A stretch of DNA of 64,000 nucleotides from assembly GCF_946893725.1 (NCBI RefSeq), contig NZ_CAMPPE010000004.1, forward strand, positions 1 to 64,000, in the 5' to 3' direction. Source of the stretch: Anaerococcus sp. Marseille-Q5996. Lineage in GTDB: Bacteria; Bacillota; Clostridia; Tissierellales; Peptoniphilaceae. The notes below the pieces were generated by a model that was given only the letters and a program-made list of their open reading frames with translations, did no database searches and was not told where the DNA came from. Below, one piece after another: positions 1 to 6,834 of the stretch (position 1 is the stretch's first letter; every line of letters begins with the position of its first letter). The position numbers and the translations under genes were made by a program.

Positions 1-301
1 ATCTTGACTGGAAATATTGATTGCTATTGCTTGTCCCTAACACTATTTTACTAAGTAAAATGGATGGTAGGTCAGCCGCCAGAATTCTTCAAGGTGCGTT
101 AAGCAGCTTGAGTACAATTTACGGCGTAGACTTAGGATAGAGTAGGGTTTATCTAAAAATAGATAGACTGCTATTTAGAAGGTTCGAAAATACTAACCTA
201 AATTTAAGTTGGAAGCGTCGGCTCCGTTAGCCAAATCAAAAATTTGGACTGCGCGACATCTGACCTACCAGCGAAAACAAGTTTTCGGGTTAGGTCATAA
301 T
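1..301 (+). other. Spacer upstream of 5S rRNA
   Basis: No gene is recognisable. The stretch lies directly before the 5S rRNA and is probably the 23S-5S spacer; the first few bases could be the very end of 23S rRNA, but too little is present to tell. It carries pieces also found at 940-1034, for example GGATGGTAGGTCA near 62, and, in inverted orientation, a GTCGGCTCCGTT...CCAAATC block near 218-245. Confidence 0.4.
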
Positions 302-416
302 ATAGTGACGATGGCAGTAAGGATACACCTGTTCCCATACCGAACACAGAAGTTAAGCTTACTAACGCCGATGGTACTCGGAGGGTGACCTCCCGGTAGA
401 GTAGGAAGTTGCTAAA
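302..416 (+). rRNA. 5S ribosomal RNA
   Basis: The sequence matches the bacterial 5S pattern: GATGGC near the start, the conserved CGAACACAGAAGTTAAG block in the middle, GCCGATGGTACT and a GAGTAGG near the end. The ends pair as helix I (TAGTGAC at 303 with GTTGCTA at 408). It is the last rRNA of an rRNA operon and is followed by the tRNA cluster. The exact ends are uncertain by a few bases. Confidence 0.93.
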
Positions 417-494
417 CATCTAATACATACTAGCCAATATGGCTAGTAAAGTATTACATGAATACTAAAAATATGTTAAGTATAAAAATTATAT

Positions 495-569
495 GCTTAG
501 GTAGCTCAATGGTGGAGCACCCGGCTGTTAACCGGTAGGTTGTGGGTTCGAGTCCCACCCTGAGCGCCA
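495..569 (+). tRNA. tRNA-Asn (GTT)
   Basis: Cloverleaf with acceptor GCTTAGG/CCTGAGC, anticodon GTT, GGTTCGAGTCC T arm and encoded CCA. Confidence 0.95.
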
Positions 570-648
570 ATTAGATTTTATCTTTTATATTTCATAAGTA
601 ATATTGAAGTAAAAAAAATCTAATAAAATCTAAATTTAAGTTTTTTAT

Positions 649-737
649 GCCGGGGTGGCGGAACTGGCAGACGCACAGGACTTAAAATCCTGCGATGGTC
701 AAACATCGTACCGGTTCGATTCCGGTCCTCGGCACCA
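649..737 (+). tRNA. tRNA-Leu (TAA)
   Basis: Class II tRNA with a long variable arm. The acceptor is GCCGGGG/CCTCGGC, the anticodon is TAA in loop CTTAAAA, and the CCA is encoded. Confidence 0.95.
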
Positions 738-761
738 ACTTATATGGTTTATCCTATATGA

Positions 762-838
<77 letters not shown>

Positions 839-898
839 TTACATAAAAAACTTGCATAGTATAAAAAAATATGATATACTTATTAAGTCGTTTAATAA

Positions 899-1040
899 GG
901 CCTATGGTCAAGCGGTTTCTTGATCCTAACCCAATACAACAAAGTTGGATTGATGGTAGGTCAAATGTCGCAATTAGCCCGTGCGGCTAAAAGAGCACTC
1001 CAAATCTTTGATTTGGTAAACGGAGCCGACTAAGACATCT
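899..1040 (+). repeat. tRNA-Glu 5' fragment fused to a repeat
   Basis: Bases 899-917 repeat the start of the nearby tRNA-Glu (GGCCTATGGTCAAGCGGTT, one C short). The match then ends and a GC-richer repeat follows, containing AGCCCGTGCGGCT near 977 and CGGAGCCGACTAAGAC near 1020. No complete tRNA can be folded. The second part shares its AGCCYGTGCGGCT...GAGCACTC pattern with 2686-2825 and 35930-36060. Confidence 0.6.
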
Positions 1041-1088
1041 TGAAGCGTAGCTTCAAAAGTTATATTATATATTATACAATTTTTATAA

Positions 1089-1163
1089 GGCCCTATGGTC
1101 AAGCGGTTAAGACACCACCCTTTCACGGTGGTATCCCGGGTTCGAATCCCGGTAGGGTCACCA
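1089..1163 (+). tRNA. tRNA-Glu (TTC)
   Basis: Acceptor GGCCCTA/TAGGGTC, anticodon TTC in a CACC...GGTG stem, T arm GGGTTCGAATCCC, encoded CCA. Confidence 0.95.
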
Positions 1164-1204
1164 CTATTATTTTTGCCTTTATATAAAAGAGATAGTTTTC
1201 GTTT

Positions 1205-1345
1205 AACGGGGATACCACCGACGGTGGTAAGTTTTTCGGATTCATCAATAGCTTACGCTTTGATTTATCTCGAAAATGAAAATTACTTTGTACTTTCCAC
1301 CCTATAAGGGACTGGTTACGAATCCCAGACTCCGTTTTACAGATT
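1205..1345 (+). repeat. tRNA-Glu mosaic repeat
   Basis: Bases 1209-1220 are the exact inverse complement of the 3' side of the tRNA-Glu anticodon arm. Bases 1221-1229 repeat the same arm in forward orientation. A hairpin core follows (TTTTTCGGATTC ... CTCGAAAATGAAAA ... CTTTCCACC), then GGGACTGG and a decayed T-arm-like TACGAATCCCAG. The order of parts is the same as in the three tRNA-Met repeats at 3270-3909. Confidence 0.65.
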
Positions 1346-1371
1346 CTTCATCTTATTTATTAGGTAAATAT

Positions 1372-1447
1372 GGAAGTATAGCTCAGTTGGGAGAGCATCT
1401 GCCTTACAAGCAGGGGGTCACAGGTTCGAGCCCTGTTACTTCCACCA
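1372..1447 (+). tRNA. tRNA-Val (TAC)
   Basis: Acceptor GGAAGTA/TACTTCC, anticodon TAC in loop CTTACAA, encoded CCA. Confidence 0.95.
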
Positions 1448-1473
1448 TTTATTACTTGTTTAGCTAAAAATAT

Positions 1474-1550
1474 GGCTCGGTAGTTCAGCTGGTTAGAATG
1501 CCGCCCTGTCACGGCGGAGGTCGTGGGTTCGAATCCCATCCGAGTCGCCA
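1474..1550 (+). tRNA. tRNA-Asp (GTC)
   Basis: Acceptor GGCTCGG/CCGAGTC, anticodon GTC between CCGCC and GGCGG, encoded CCA. Confidence 0.95.
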
Positions 1551-1576
1551 TTTGGATTGCAATAGTGATCCAATGT

Positions 1577-1652
1577 GCTGATGTAGCTCAATTGGCAGAG
1601 CAATTGATTTGTAATCAATAGGTTGTAGGTTCAAGTCCTATCATCAGCTCCA
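1577..1652 (+). tRNA. tRNA-Thr (TGT)
   Basis: Acceptor GCTGATG/CATCAGC, anticodon TGT in loop TTTGTAA, encoded CCA. Confidence 0.95.
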
Positions 1653-1718
1653 AATCACTTCTTTAATTAAAGAAGTGAGATAATGAATATGAAATTCTTT
1701 AGCAAAAAAATAATTTTT

Positions 1719-1804
1719 GGGGATGTTCCAGAGTTGGCCAAATGGGACGGACTGTAAATCCGTTAGCTTTGCTTTCAGTGGTTCGAATCCGCTCATCCCC
1801 ACCA
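1719..1804 (+). tRNA. tRNA-Tyr (GTA)
   Basis: Class II tRNA with a long variable arm, acceptor GGGGATG/CATCCCC, anticodon GTA in loop CTGTAAA, encoded CCA. Confidence 0.95.
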
Positions 1805-1863
1805 TTTAACTTTTAGGACTTAATGATTGATAAAATTTGTTTTACCATTATTATCCGCATATT

Positions 1864-1937
1864 GCGGGTGTAGCTCAGTGGTAGAGCCCCAGCCTTCCAA
1901 GCTGGTTGCGAGGGTTCGATTCCCTTCACCCGCTCCA
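1864..1937 (+). tRNA. tRNA-Gly (TCC)
   Basis: Acceptor GCGGGTG/CACCCGC, anticodon TCC in loop CTTCCAA, encoded CCA. The next tRNA starts 2 bases later. Confidence 0.95.
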
Positions 1938-1938
1938 T

Positions 1939-2015
<77 letters not shown>

Positions 2016-2116
2016 CAATATATCTTCTAGATATATTAAAAAACCTTACGAAAAATTTGGTTATTTTATAAAAGTGTGGTATAATATATTTTGTTACTGC
2101 ATTAAACAACTATCTT

Positions 2117-2192
2117 TGGGATATAGCCAAGTCGGTAAGGCACCAGACTTTGACTCTGGTATGCGTAGGTTCGAGTCCTGCTATCCCAGCCA
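2117..2192 (+). tRNA. tRNA-Gln (TTG)
   Basis: Acceptor TGGGATA/TATCCCA, anticodon TTG in loop CTTTGAC, encoded CCA. Confidence 0.95.
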
Positions 2193-2196
2193 ATAT

Positions 2197-2272
2197 GATC
2201 CATTAGCTCAGCCGGTAGAGCACCTGACTTTTAATCAGGGTGTCCGGAGTTCGAATCTCCGATGGGTCACCA
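2197..2272 (+). tRNA. tRNA-Lys (TTT)
   Basis: Acceptor GATCCAT/ATGGGTC, anticodon TTT in loop CTTTTAA, encoded CCA. Confidence 0.95.
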
Positions 2273-2408
2273 AATTAGAAAAGCCTATTTCGTTTGAGAT
2301 AGGCTAATCTAATACAAAATAATAGGCGAAAGTCAATTAAATTGGCTTTGAATCTTTTAGCCATTTGATTACTTACAATATAATATAAATTTATTAATAA
2401 TTACATAT

Positions 2409-2499
2409 GGAGAGGTACCGAAGCGGTCATAACGGGGCGGTCTTGAAAACCGTTAGAGTCTTTCGGCTCACAAGGGTTCGAATCCCTTCCTCTCCGCCA
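2409..2499 (+). tRNA. tRNA-Ser (TGA)
   Basis: Class II tRNA with a long variable arm, acceptor GGAGAGG/CCTCTCC, anticodon TGA in loop CTTGAAA, encoded CCA. Confidence 0.95.
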
Positions 2500-2501
2500 A
2501 T

Positions 2502-2595
2502 GGAGAAGTACTCAAGTGGCTGAAGAGGCTCCCCTGCTAAGGGAGTAGATCCTTTCAAAAGGGATGCGAGGGTTCAAATCCCTCCTTCTCCGCCA
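2502..2595 (+). tRNA. tRNA-Ser (GCT)
   Basis: Second serine isoacceptor, with a long variable arm. The anticodon is GCT in loop CTGCTAA and CCA is encoded. It begins 2 bases after tRNA-Ser(TGA). Confidence 0.95.
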
Positions 2596-2609
2596 ATAAA
2601 ATATATTAT

Positions 2610-2685
<76 letters not shown>

Positions 2686-2877
2686 ATAAAAGCCTGTGCG
2701 GCTGATGGAGCACTCTCCATGAAATGGTCGCCTTAGGCGATACTGGCCTGGCCGGCCAGAAGAGGCCTCGCGCTTCAGCGCGAAATACCGCAAGCACAAA
2801 GTGCTGAGGACCCTACAAGTAATGGCCCGCACAATTGTGGGAATTACAATATAGGGTCTTATTTTTTTAAAAAATAT
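2686..2877 (+). repeat. GC-rich modular repeat between tRNA genes
   Basis: This is a GC-rich island in AT-rich DNA, with nested short palindromes: AGCCTGTGCGGCT near 2691, GGCCTGGCCGGCCAG near 2744 and CGCGCTTCAGCGCG near 2769. The blocks GCCTGGCCGGC, AGAGGCCTCGCGC and GCGCGAAA also occur in the same order at about 35970-36035. It lies between tRNA-Phe and tRNA-Trp, so it is probably transcribed with the cluster. No coding potential is credible. Confidence 0.6.
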
Positions 2878-2953
2878 AGGGGAGTAGTTCAGCTGGTAGA
2901 ACGTCGGTCTCCAAAACCGGATGTCGCGGGTTCAAGTCCTGTCTCCCCTGCCA
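2878..2953 (+). tRNA. tRNA-Trp (CCA)
   Basis: Acceptor AGGGGAG/CTCCCCT, anticodon CCA in loop CTCCAAA, encoded 3' CCA. Confidence 0.95.
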
Positions 2954-2978
2954 ACAAAAACTTATTATAATTTTTTAT

Positions 2979-3055
<77 letters not shown>

Positions 3056-3192
3056 TTATGACCTATCACCATTTGTGAAACAAATGGTATGAAGGTCAGA
3101 CGTCGCGGCGTTTCAAAGTTGTTTAACAACTTTGTCAGCAAGCCGACGATTATTTATTAAGGTATTTAATCGTGACGTGTTTCATTTTTTTT

Positions 3193-3269
3193 GGGCCTCT
3201 AGCTCAGTTGGTTAGAGCGCCCGGCTCATAACCGGTAGGTCCAGGGTTCGAGCCCCTGGAGGCCCACCA
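3193..3269 (+). tRNA. tRNA-Met elongator (CAT), or Ile2
   Basis: Acceptor GGGCCTC/GAGGCCC, anticodon CAT in loop CTCATAA, encoded CCA. The acceptor rules out an initiator. A lysidine-modified tRNA-Ile2 also has a CAT gene anticodon and cannot be excluded by eye. It is the last intact tRNA of the cluster, and pieces of it recur three times just downstream. Confidence 0.85.
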
Positions 3270-3456
3270 GAGTAGCACCATCTTTGATGGTGCTTTTATT
3301 TATATATACATAATATCTAGAATCCACATACCGGTTATGAGTAGCTCATAACAGTTTTTCGGGTTCACTACGTTCACCACGAAAATGAAAAGTCTTTCAG
3401 ACTTTCCACCACACAGGGGACTTAGTCACAGGCGTCGAACCCCTGGAGGACCACCA
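3270..3456 (+). repeat. tRNA-Met mosaic repeat, unit A
   Basis: The unit begins with a terminator-like hairpin (AGCACCATC/GATGGTGCT then TTTTATTT, 3274-3303). It then has ACCGGTTATGAG, the exact inverse complement of the tRNA-Met anticodon arm, followed by CTCATAAC in forward orientation. Next comes the core TTTTTCGGGTTC...CACGAAAATGAAAAG...CTTTCCACC. It ends in a T arm and acceptor 3' strand with CCA (CGAACCCCTGGAGGACCACCA at 3436-3456). No 5' half of a tRNA is present. Confidence 0.75.
3274..3303 (+). terminator. Terminator-like hairpin after the tRNA cluster
   Basis: A 9-bp stem AGCACCATC/GATGGTGCT with a TTT loop is followed by TTTTATTT, directly after the last intact tRNA. Near copies occur at 3649-3675 and, with a different stem, at 3462-3487. 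Confidence 0.75.
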
Positions 3457-3643
3457 AGTTTGGCACCCTTTACGGGTGCCTTTCTTATTATCTACATATA
3501 TCTTTGTTTGAAGTATCGGTTATGAGCCTTTCGACTCATAACAGTTCTTTGGATTCGCTATCGCTCATCTCAAAGATTTTAAATTCGATCATTTAAAACC
3601 CTACCGGGACTGGGTCACAGTGTTCGAGCCCTGGAGGCCCACC
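3457..3643 (+). repeat. tRNA-Met mosaic repeat, unit B
   Basis: The architecture is that of unit A but the sequence has diverged. A hairpin GGCACCC/GGGTGCC with a T run lies at 3462-3487, then CGGTTATGAG facing CTCATAAC, then a core beginning TTCTTTGGATTCGC and ending in CTACCGGGACTGGGTCACAG. The T arm and acceptor end with CCA close the unit at 3643. The length equals that of unit A, so the units arose by tandem duplication and then drifted. Confidence 0.7.
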
Positions 3644-3909
3644 AGACTAGCACCATCTTTGATGGTGCTTTTCTTTATATATACATAATATTTAGAATCC
3701 ACATACCGATTATGAGTAGCTCATAACAGTTTTTCGGGTTCACTACGTTCACCACGAAAATGAAAAGTCTCTTAGACTTTCCACCCCATAGGGGACACGA
3801 AAACTCGCTTCTATCGAAGCTTTTACGTGCTCTGCACTTAGTTTTCGGGATAAAAGCCCATTTTAGGGCTTTTATCAGATCACAGGGTTTAAGCCCCTGG
3901 AGGCCCACC
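3644..3909 (+). repeat. tRNA-Met mosaic repeat, unit C
   Basis: The unit is nearly identical to unit A up to about 3798 (hairpin, inverted and direct anticodon arm, core). It then has an extra block of about 80 bases with its own hairpins (AAAAGCCC/GGGCTTTT near 3851-3872) before the tRNA-Met-like 3' end at 3882-3909. The close match to A but not to B suggests recent copying or gene conversion. Confidence 0.7.
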
Positions 3910-4256
3910 AAACTAGCACCATTTTTGATTATGCTTTTCTTTTTAATTGCCTAATCCTCTTTTTTACTTACCAGTTATGAGTGATCCTAAAGGTTCTTTA
4001 GATTTGCAAGGTTCATTTCAAAGCTTTAGATGCGTCCATCTATTTTTTTAAAAATGAAGTCTATAATACTAATAACCATGGGTGATTTATCAAATTGGTT
4101 TTTTATAACTCGACTTATCCACTAATTTATTTTATATTGGTCAAGTGTACTTATTTACATGGTTTCAAAATTTATTCGGGAAGATTCTCCATTTTTTTCT
4201 ATATATAAGTGTAGGGCCACTACACAATAAAAATTTTAAAGACTAATGGAGGAAAT
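3910..4256 (+). other. Decayed repeat and upstream region of the next genes
   Basis: The start resembles a fourth, badly decayed mosaic unit (AACTAGCACCATTTTTGAT at 3910, CAGTTATGAG near 3971). The rest is AT-rich with no coding potential. A small hairpin GTGTAGGGCCACTACAC lies at 4209-4225. A GGAGG site near 4248 serves the gene at 4257. Confidence 0.45.
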
Positions 4257-4442
4257 ATGAAATTACAAATCAAATTTAAATCTACATCTACTGATGGAGT
4301 GATTAGGAAGGTTACTAAAACTTTTTCTAAAATCAATGAAAATGCTTCAGAAGAACAAATAAAAGATTTTGCACTTGCATATACTTCTCTTTCTGATGCT
4401 AGTGATGTGGAAGTTTATCTTATTAGATTGGAATTACTTTAA
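4257..4442 (+). CDS. DUF1659-like small protein
   Basis: This 61-residue protein has no signal peptide or membrane segment. The central pattern KTFSKINENASEEQIKDFA resembles the DUF1659 family, small proteins of unknown function in Bacillota. The next gene starts 12 bases downstream and looks like DUF2922; the two families are often neighbours. A strong GGAGG lies 7 bases before the start. Family assignment is by eye, and no function can be given. Confidence 0.7.
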   Translation: MKLQIKFKSTSTDGVIRKVTKTFSKINENASEEQIKDFALAYTSLSDASDVEVYLIRLELL

Positions 4443-4453
4443 GGAGGATATAA

Positions 4454-4675
4454 ATGGCTAATAGAAAATTAAAATTGTATTTTAAGGATGCATCTTTAAA
4501 TCAAAAATCAGTTTCTGTTGATTATCCTAGAAATGATTATAATCCTAGTGAGTTAAAGGCTGCTATGGATAGGATGCTTGCTTCAACTGTTCTTGTTACA
4601 AAACATGGTGTTGTAACACTGAAGGACAAGGCTGAGCTTGAGACTGTTACTAAAAGAGAATTAGAAATTGCATAA
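4454..4675 (+). CDS. DUF2922-like small protein
   Basis: This 73-residue soluble protein has the look of DUF2922: a short beta-strand start (KLKLYFKDAS), a middle NPSELKAAMDRMLAS and a C-terminal strand-rich end. It is preceded by AAGGAGG and is almost certainly cotranscribed with the DUF1659-like gene. A strong terminator follows. The function of the family is unknown. Confidence 0.72.
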   Translation: MANRKLKLYFKDASLNQKSVSVDYPRNDYNPSELKAAMDRMLASTVLVTKHGVVTLKDKAELETVTKRELEIA

Positions 4676-4685
4676 TTTTAAAAAA

Positions 4686-4728
4686 ATAAACCCCAAAATC
4701 CATCTAGGATCTTGGGGTTATTTTTATT
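4686..4728. terminator. Bidirectional terminator
   Basis: A stem AAACCCCAA/TTGGGGTT is flanked by an A-rich run on the left and TATTTTTATTTT on the right. It lies between the small-protein pair and the converging tyrosine-rich protein gene, so it can serve both. Confidence 0.8.
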
Positions 4729-5926
4729 TTAAAATCTCATCTAGTTCATTAACTGCTGCTTGAGCCTTATATTGAGCTGTTTTGGAATCACTAATTAATT
4801 TTGCTAATTTTTCTTTATTTGTATTTGCAAAATTTGGCATAGTTCTTGTTAAAAGATTTGCTGCTTTTACTGTTTCTTTATTTTTATTGATTGAATTTTG
4901 TAATTGTTCACGTTTTTCTTTTAGTTCACTTCTTTTGTAAGTGCCTGCTTCTATTGTTGTAAAACTAGAGCCTACAATTATATCTTCTGATTCAGTTATT
5001 GGACTTGTTAGGCTAGCATAGTCTATTGTCACTGGATAGTATAGATATTTATAGTAGTATGGATAGTATTTGCTATAATAGTAGCTTGAATATGGATAAT
5101 ATTTATATGTTAATCCGTCTATTGTATAATATTTGTAATAGCTTGATGGGTAGTAATAATAGTCATAATCGTAATCATAATCGTAATCATAGTAATATCT
5201 GCTATATGGATAGTATCTATAATAATATGATGGATAGTAATCGTAATAGTAGTCACTATATGGATAATATTTATAGCTTAGTCCATCATACCAATAATCG
5301 TAAAAGTAGGATGATGGATAGCTATAGCTTAAAACTCTTTGGCTTGTGATTTCTTTTTCTGGTTCTTCTTCTGCCGCGTATGGTTGAACTTTTGGACCTA
5401 ATTGGCTTTTAGCGTAGTTTAAAAGGTCGATGGCATTTTGTAGGTCATCAAGATTTGCATCTTCTTTTTTGTAAACTTCTTCTGCTTGAAGAATTGCATC
5501 GTCGAAATTATTTCTTACTTCATCTGATTCGTTTTTGTAAAGGTCATCATTTTTAAGTTCTTTAGCTATTTCTATAGCTTGTTTTAGTTCTTCACGTTTT
5601 TGCTTTACTTGTTCTTGGCTATCATCTATTGCTGGGTCTTGATTTTCTTCTTCTACTGGTTGTTCACTAGTTGTTTCTGTATCATCAGGTGTTTCTTCAT
5701 TTTCAGTTGTTTCAGAATCTTCACTTGCTTCTAGATTCGTAGTTTCTTCTGGATTTTCATCGATTGTTTCTACTATTTCTGAATTAGCTTCAGGAACTAC
5801 AACTGGTTCTGTGACCTCTGCTGGATTTTCAATATCAGTATCTACATCACTTGCATAAGCATAACTTGTGCCGCTTAGGATTAGTCCACAGGAAAGGACT
5901 AGGGCTAGATAATTTTTAGTTTTCAT
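4724..5926 (-). CDS. Secreted tyrosine-rich protein with helical flanks
   Basis: This 400-residue protein has a signal peptide at residues 1-26 (hydrophobic LALVLSCGLILSG, cleavage near YAYAS). An acidic Glu/Thr-rich stretch spans about 27-100. A helical FIVAR-like segment follows at about 105-180 (KREELKQAIEIAKEL). The region from about 195 to 305 has around half of its residues as tyrosine, with two copies of a DGL(S/T)YKYYPYS motif and a DYDYDYDYD run. A second helical segment forms the C terminus. No LPXTG sorting signal or membrane anchor is visible. The function is unknown; a cell-surface or matrix protein is plausible. It is a single gene with an AGGAG site, between converging terminators and a divergent-looking sigma factor gene. 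Confidence 0.85.
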   Translation of the reverse strand: MKTKNYLALVLSCGLILSGTSYAYASDVDTDIENPAEVTEPVVVPEANSEIVETIDENPEETTNLEASEDSETTENEETPDDTETTSEQPVEEENQDPAIDDSQEQVKQKREELKQAIEIAKELKNDDLYKNESDEVRNNFDDAILQAEEVYKKEDANLDDLQNAIDLLNYAKSQLGPKVQPYAAEEEPEKEITSQRVLSYSYPSSYFYDYWYDGLSYKYYPYSDYYYDYYPSYYYRYYPYSRYYYDYDYDYDYDYYYYPSSYYKYYTIDGLTYKYYPYSSYYYSKYYPYYYKYLYYPVTIDYASLTSPITESEDIIVGSSFTTIEAGTYKRSELKEKREQLQNSINKNKETVKAANLLTRTMPNFANTNKEKLAKLISDSKTAQYKAQAAVNELDEILK

Positions 5927-6059
5927 AAATAACTCCTTTTCATATATTATCTATTGCTACATCCTGATTATTTTGCTAAATTCTTACCCTAATTAATTAA
6001 TTTACTTACTAAAGTATTTGTAAAATTTATGTAAAGTTTTGAGGACCTATGACCCTCCT

Positions 6060-6578
6060 TTAAATGCCGTGTTTTCCCATATTTTCCTTTAATATTTTAA
6101 GAGACATGGATGATTTATTGGCGACTGTTTTTGAGGAAATATTCATCTTTTCTCCTATTTCTTTATTTGTCATATCTAAGAAAAACTTATTGTAGATTAT
6201 GGTTTTAAGGTCATTTGGGAGTTGATTTATCTTTTGGTAAAGGATTTTATTATCTTCGTTATCTAGAAATTCCTTCTCAAAATCATAATCATCCTCAAGA
6301 CTTTCTATAAGCGGATTGCCATCTCTATCAAAATCATCTAGAGAACTGGAATTTATTTTCTTGGCCTCATCTAGAAAATAGTAATAAAGTTTTTTCTTTA
6401 AAAAATTACCAAAAGTTCCTTTTTGCTCATCATATTCTAAGATTGCCTCAATTAATAAAATCTTTGATTGATCAACTGCTTCTTCATATTCAAATGCTGA
6501 GAATTTCCTAGCATTGGCTATGATTAATGGCATGTAAGCATCAATAATTTGCTTTGAATTGTCTAAAGATATTTTCAT
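6060..6578 (-). CDS. Small sigma-70 family sigma factor
   Basis: This 172-residue protein has a region-2-like N terminus (FSAFEYEEAVDQSKILLIEAILEYDEQKGTFGNFL) and a C-terminal region-4 helix-turn-helix (MTNKEIGEKMNISSKTVANK). An acidic linker lies between them (about residues 85-110). A TTG start at 6593 is possible, but the ATG at 6578 has a well-spaced AAAGG before it and is preferred. No anti-sigma gene is adjacent. Its targets are unknown; the tyrosine-rich secreted protein downstream on the same strand is a candidate (inference). Confidence 0.8.
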   Translation of the reverse strand: MKISLDNSKQIIDAYMPLIIANARKFSAFEYEEAVDQSKILLIEAILEYDEQKGTFGNFLKKKLYYYFLDEAKKINSSSLDDFDRDGNPLIESLEDDYDFEKEFLDNEDNKILYQKINQLPNDLKTIIYNKFFLDMTNKEIGEKMNISSKTVANKSSMSLKILKENMGKHGI

Positions 6579-6834
6579 ATTATAACCTTTCAAAGCGCGC
6601 GCTTATTTTTATTTTTGTCGACATGGATATGATAAAACAAATTTGGTAAAAAGTTTAATTGGATAAATGGCTTAAAATAAAGGAAAAATCTTGCTAAAGG
6701 GATTTTGATTAAGGGTAAATGTGGGGTAGGAAGTAAAAGGCAAAAAGCTTTATGTTATGGGTTAAAAATAGTATAATTTTATTATTATTGCCTTTTTTTA
6801 GGATTTATCTTAGAAAAAAATTCAAGGAGGATTT

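Noticed and set aside
3420-3456. Additional functional tRNA genes at the ends of the mosaic repeats
   Set aside because: Only the T arm and acceptor 3' strand are present; there is no D arm or 5' acceptor strand to pair with.
3270-3909. CRISPR array
   Set aside because: Only three long units of unequal length and no short spacers; each unit contains tRNA pieces. No cas genes are near.
3675-3954. Frames of 64 and 78 residues in the mosaic repeats
   Set aside because: They follow the repeat unit and its hairpins on both strands, without ribosome-binding sites or codon bias.
5026-5349. A 107-residue + strand frame rich in Asn, Ser and Met
   Set aside because: It is the complement of the tyrosine codons (TAT/TAC/TAG-like runs) of the secreted protein, has no ribosome-binding site and no family resemblance.
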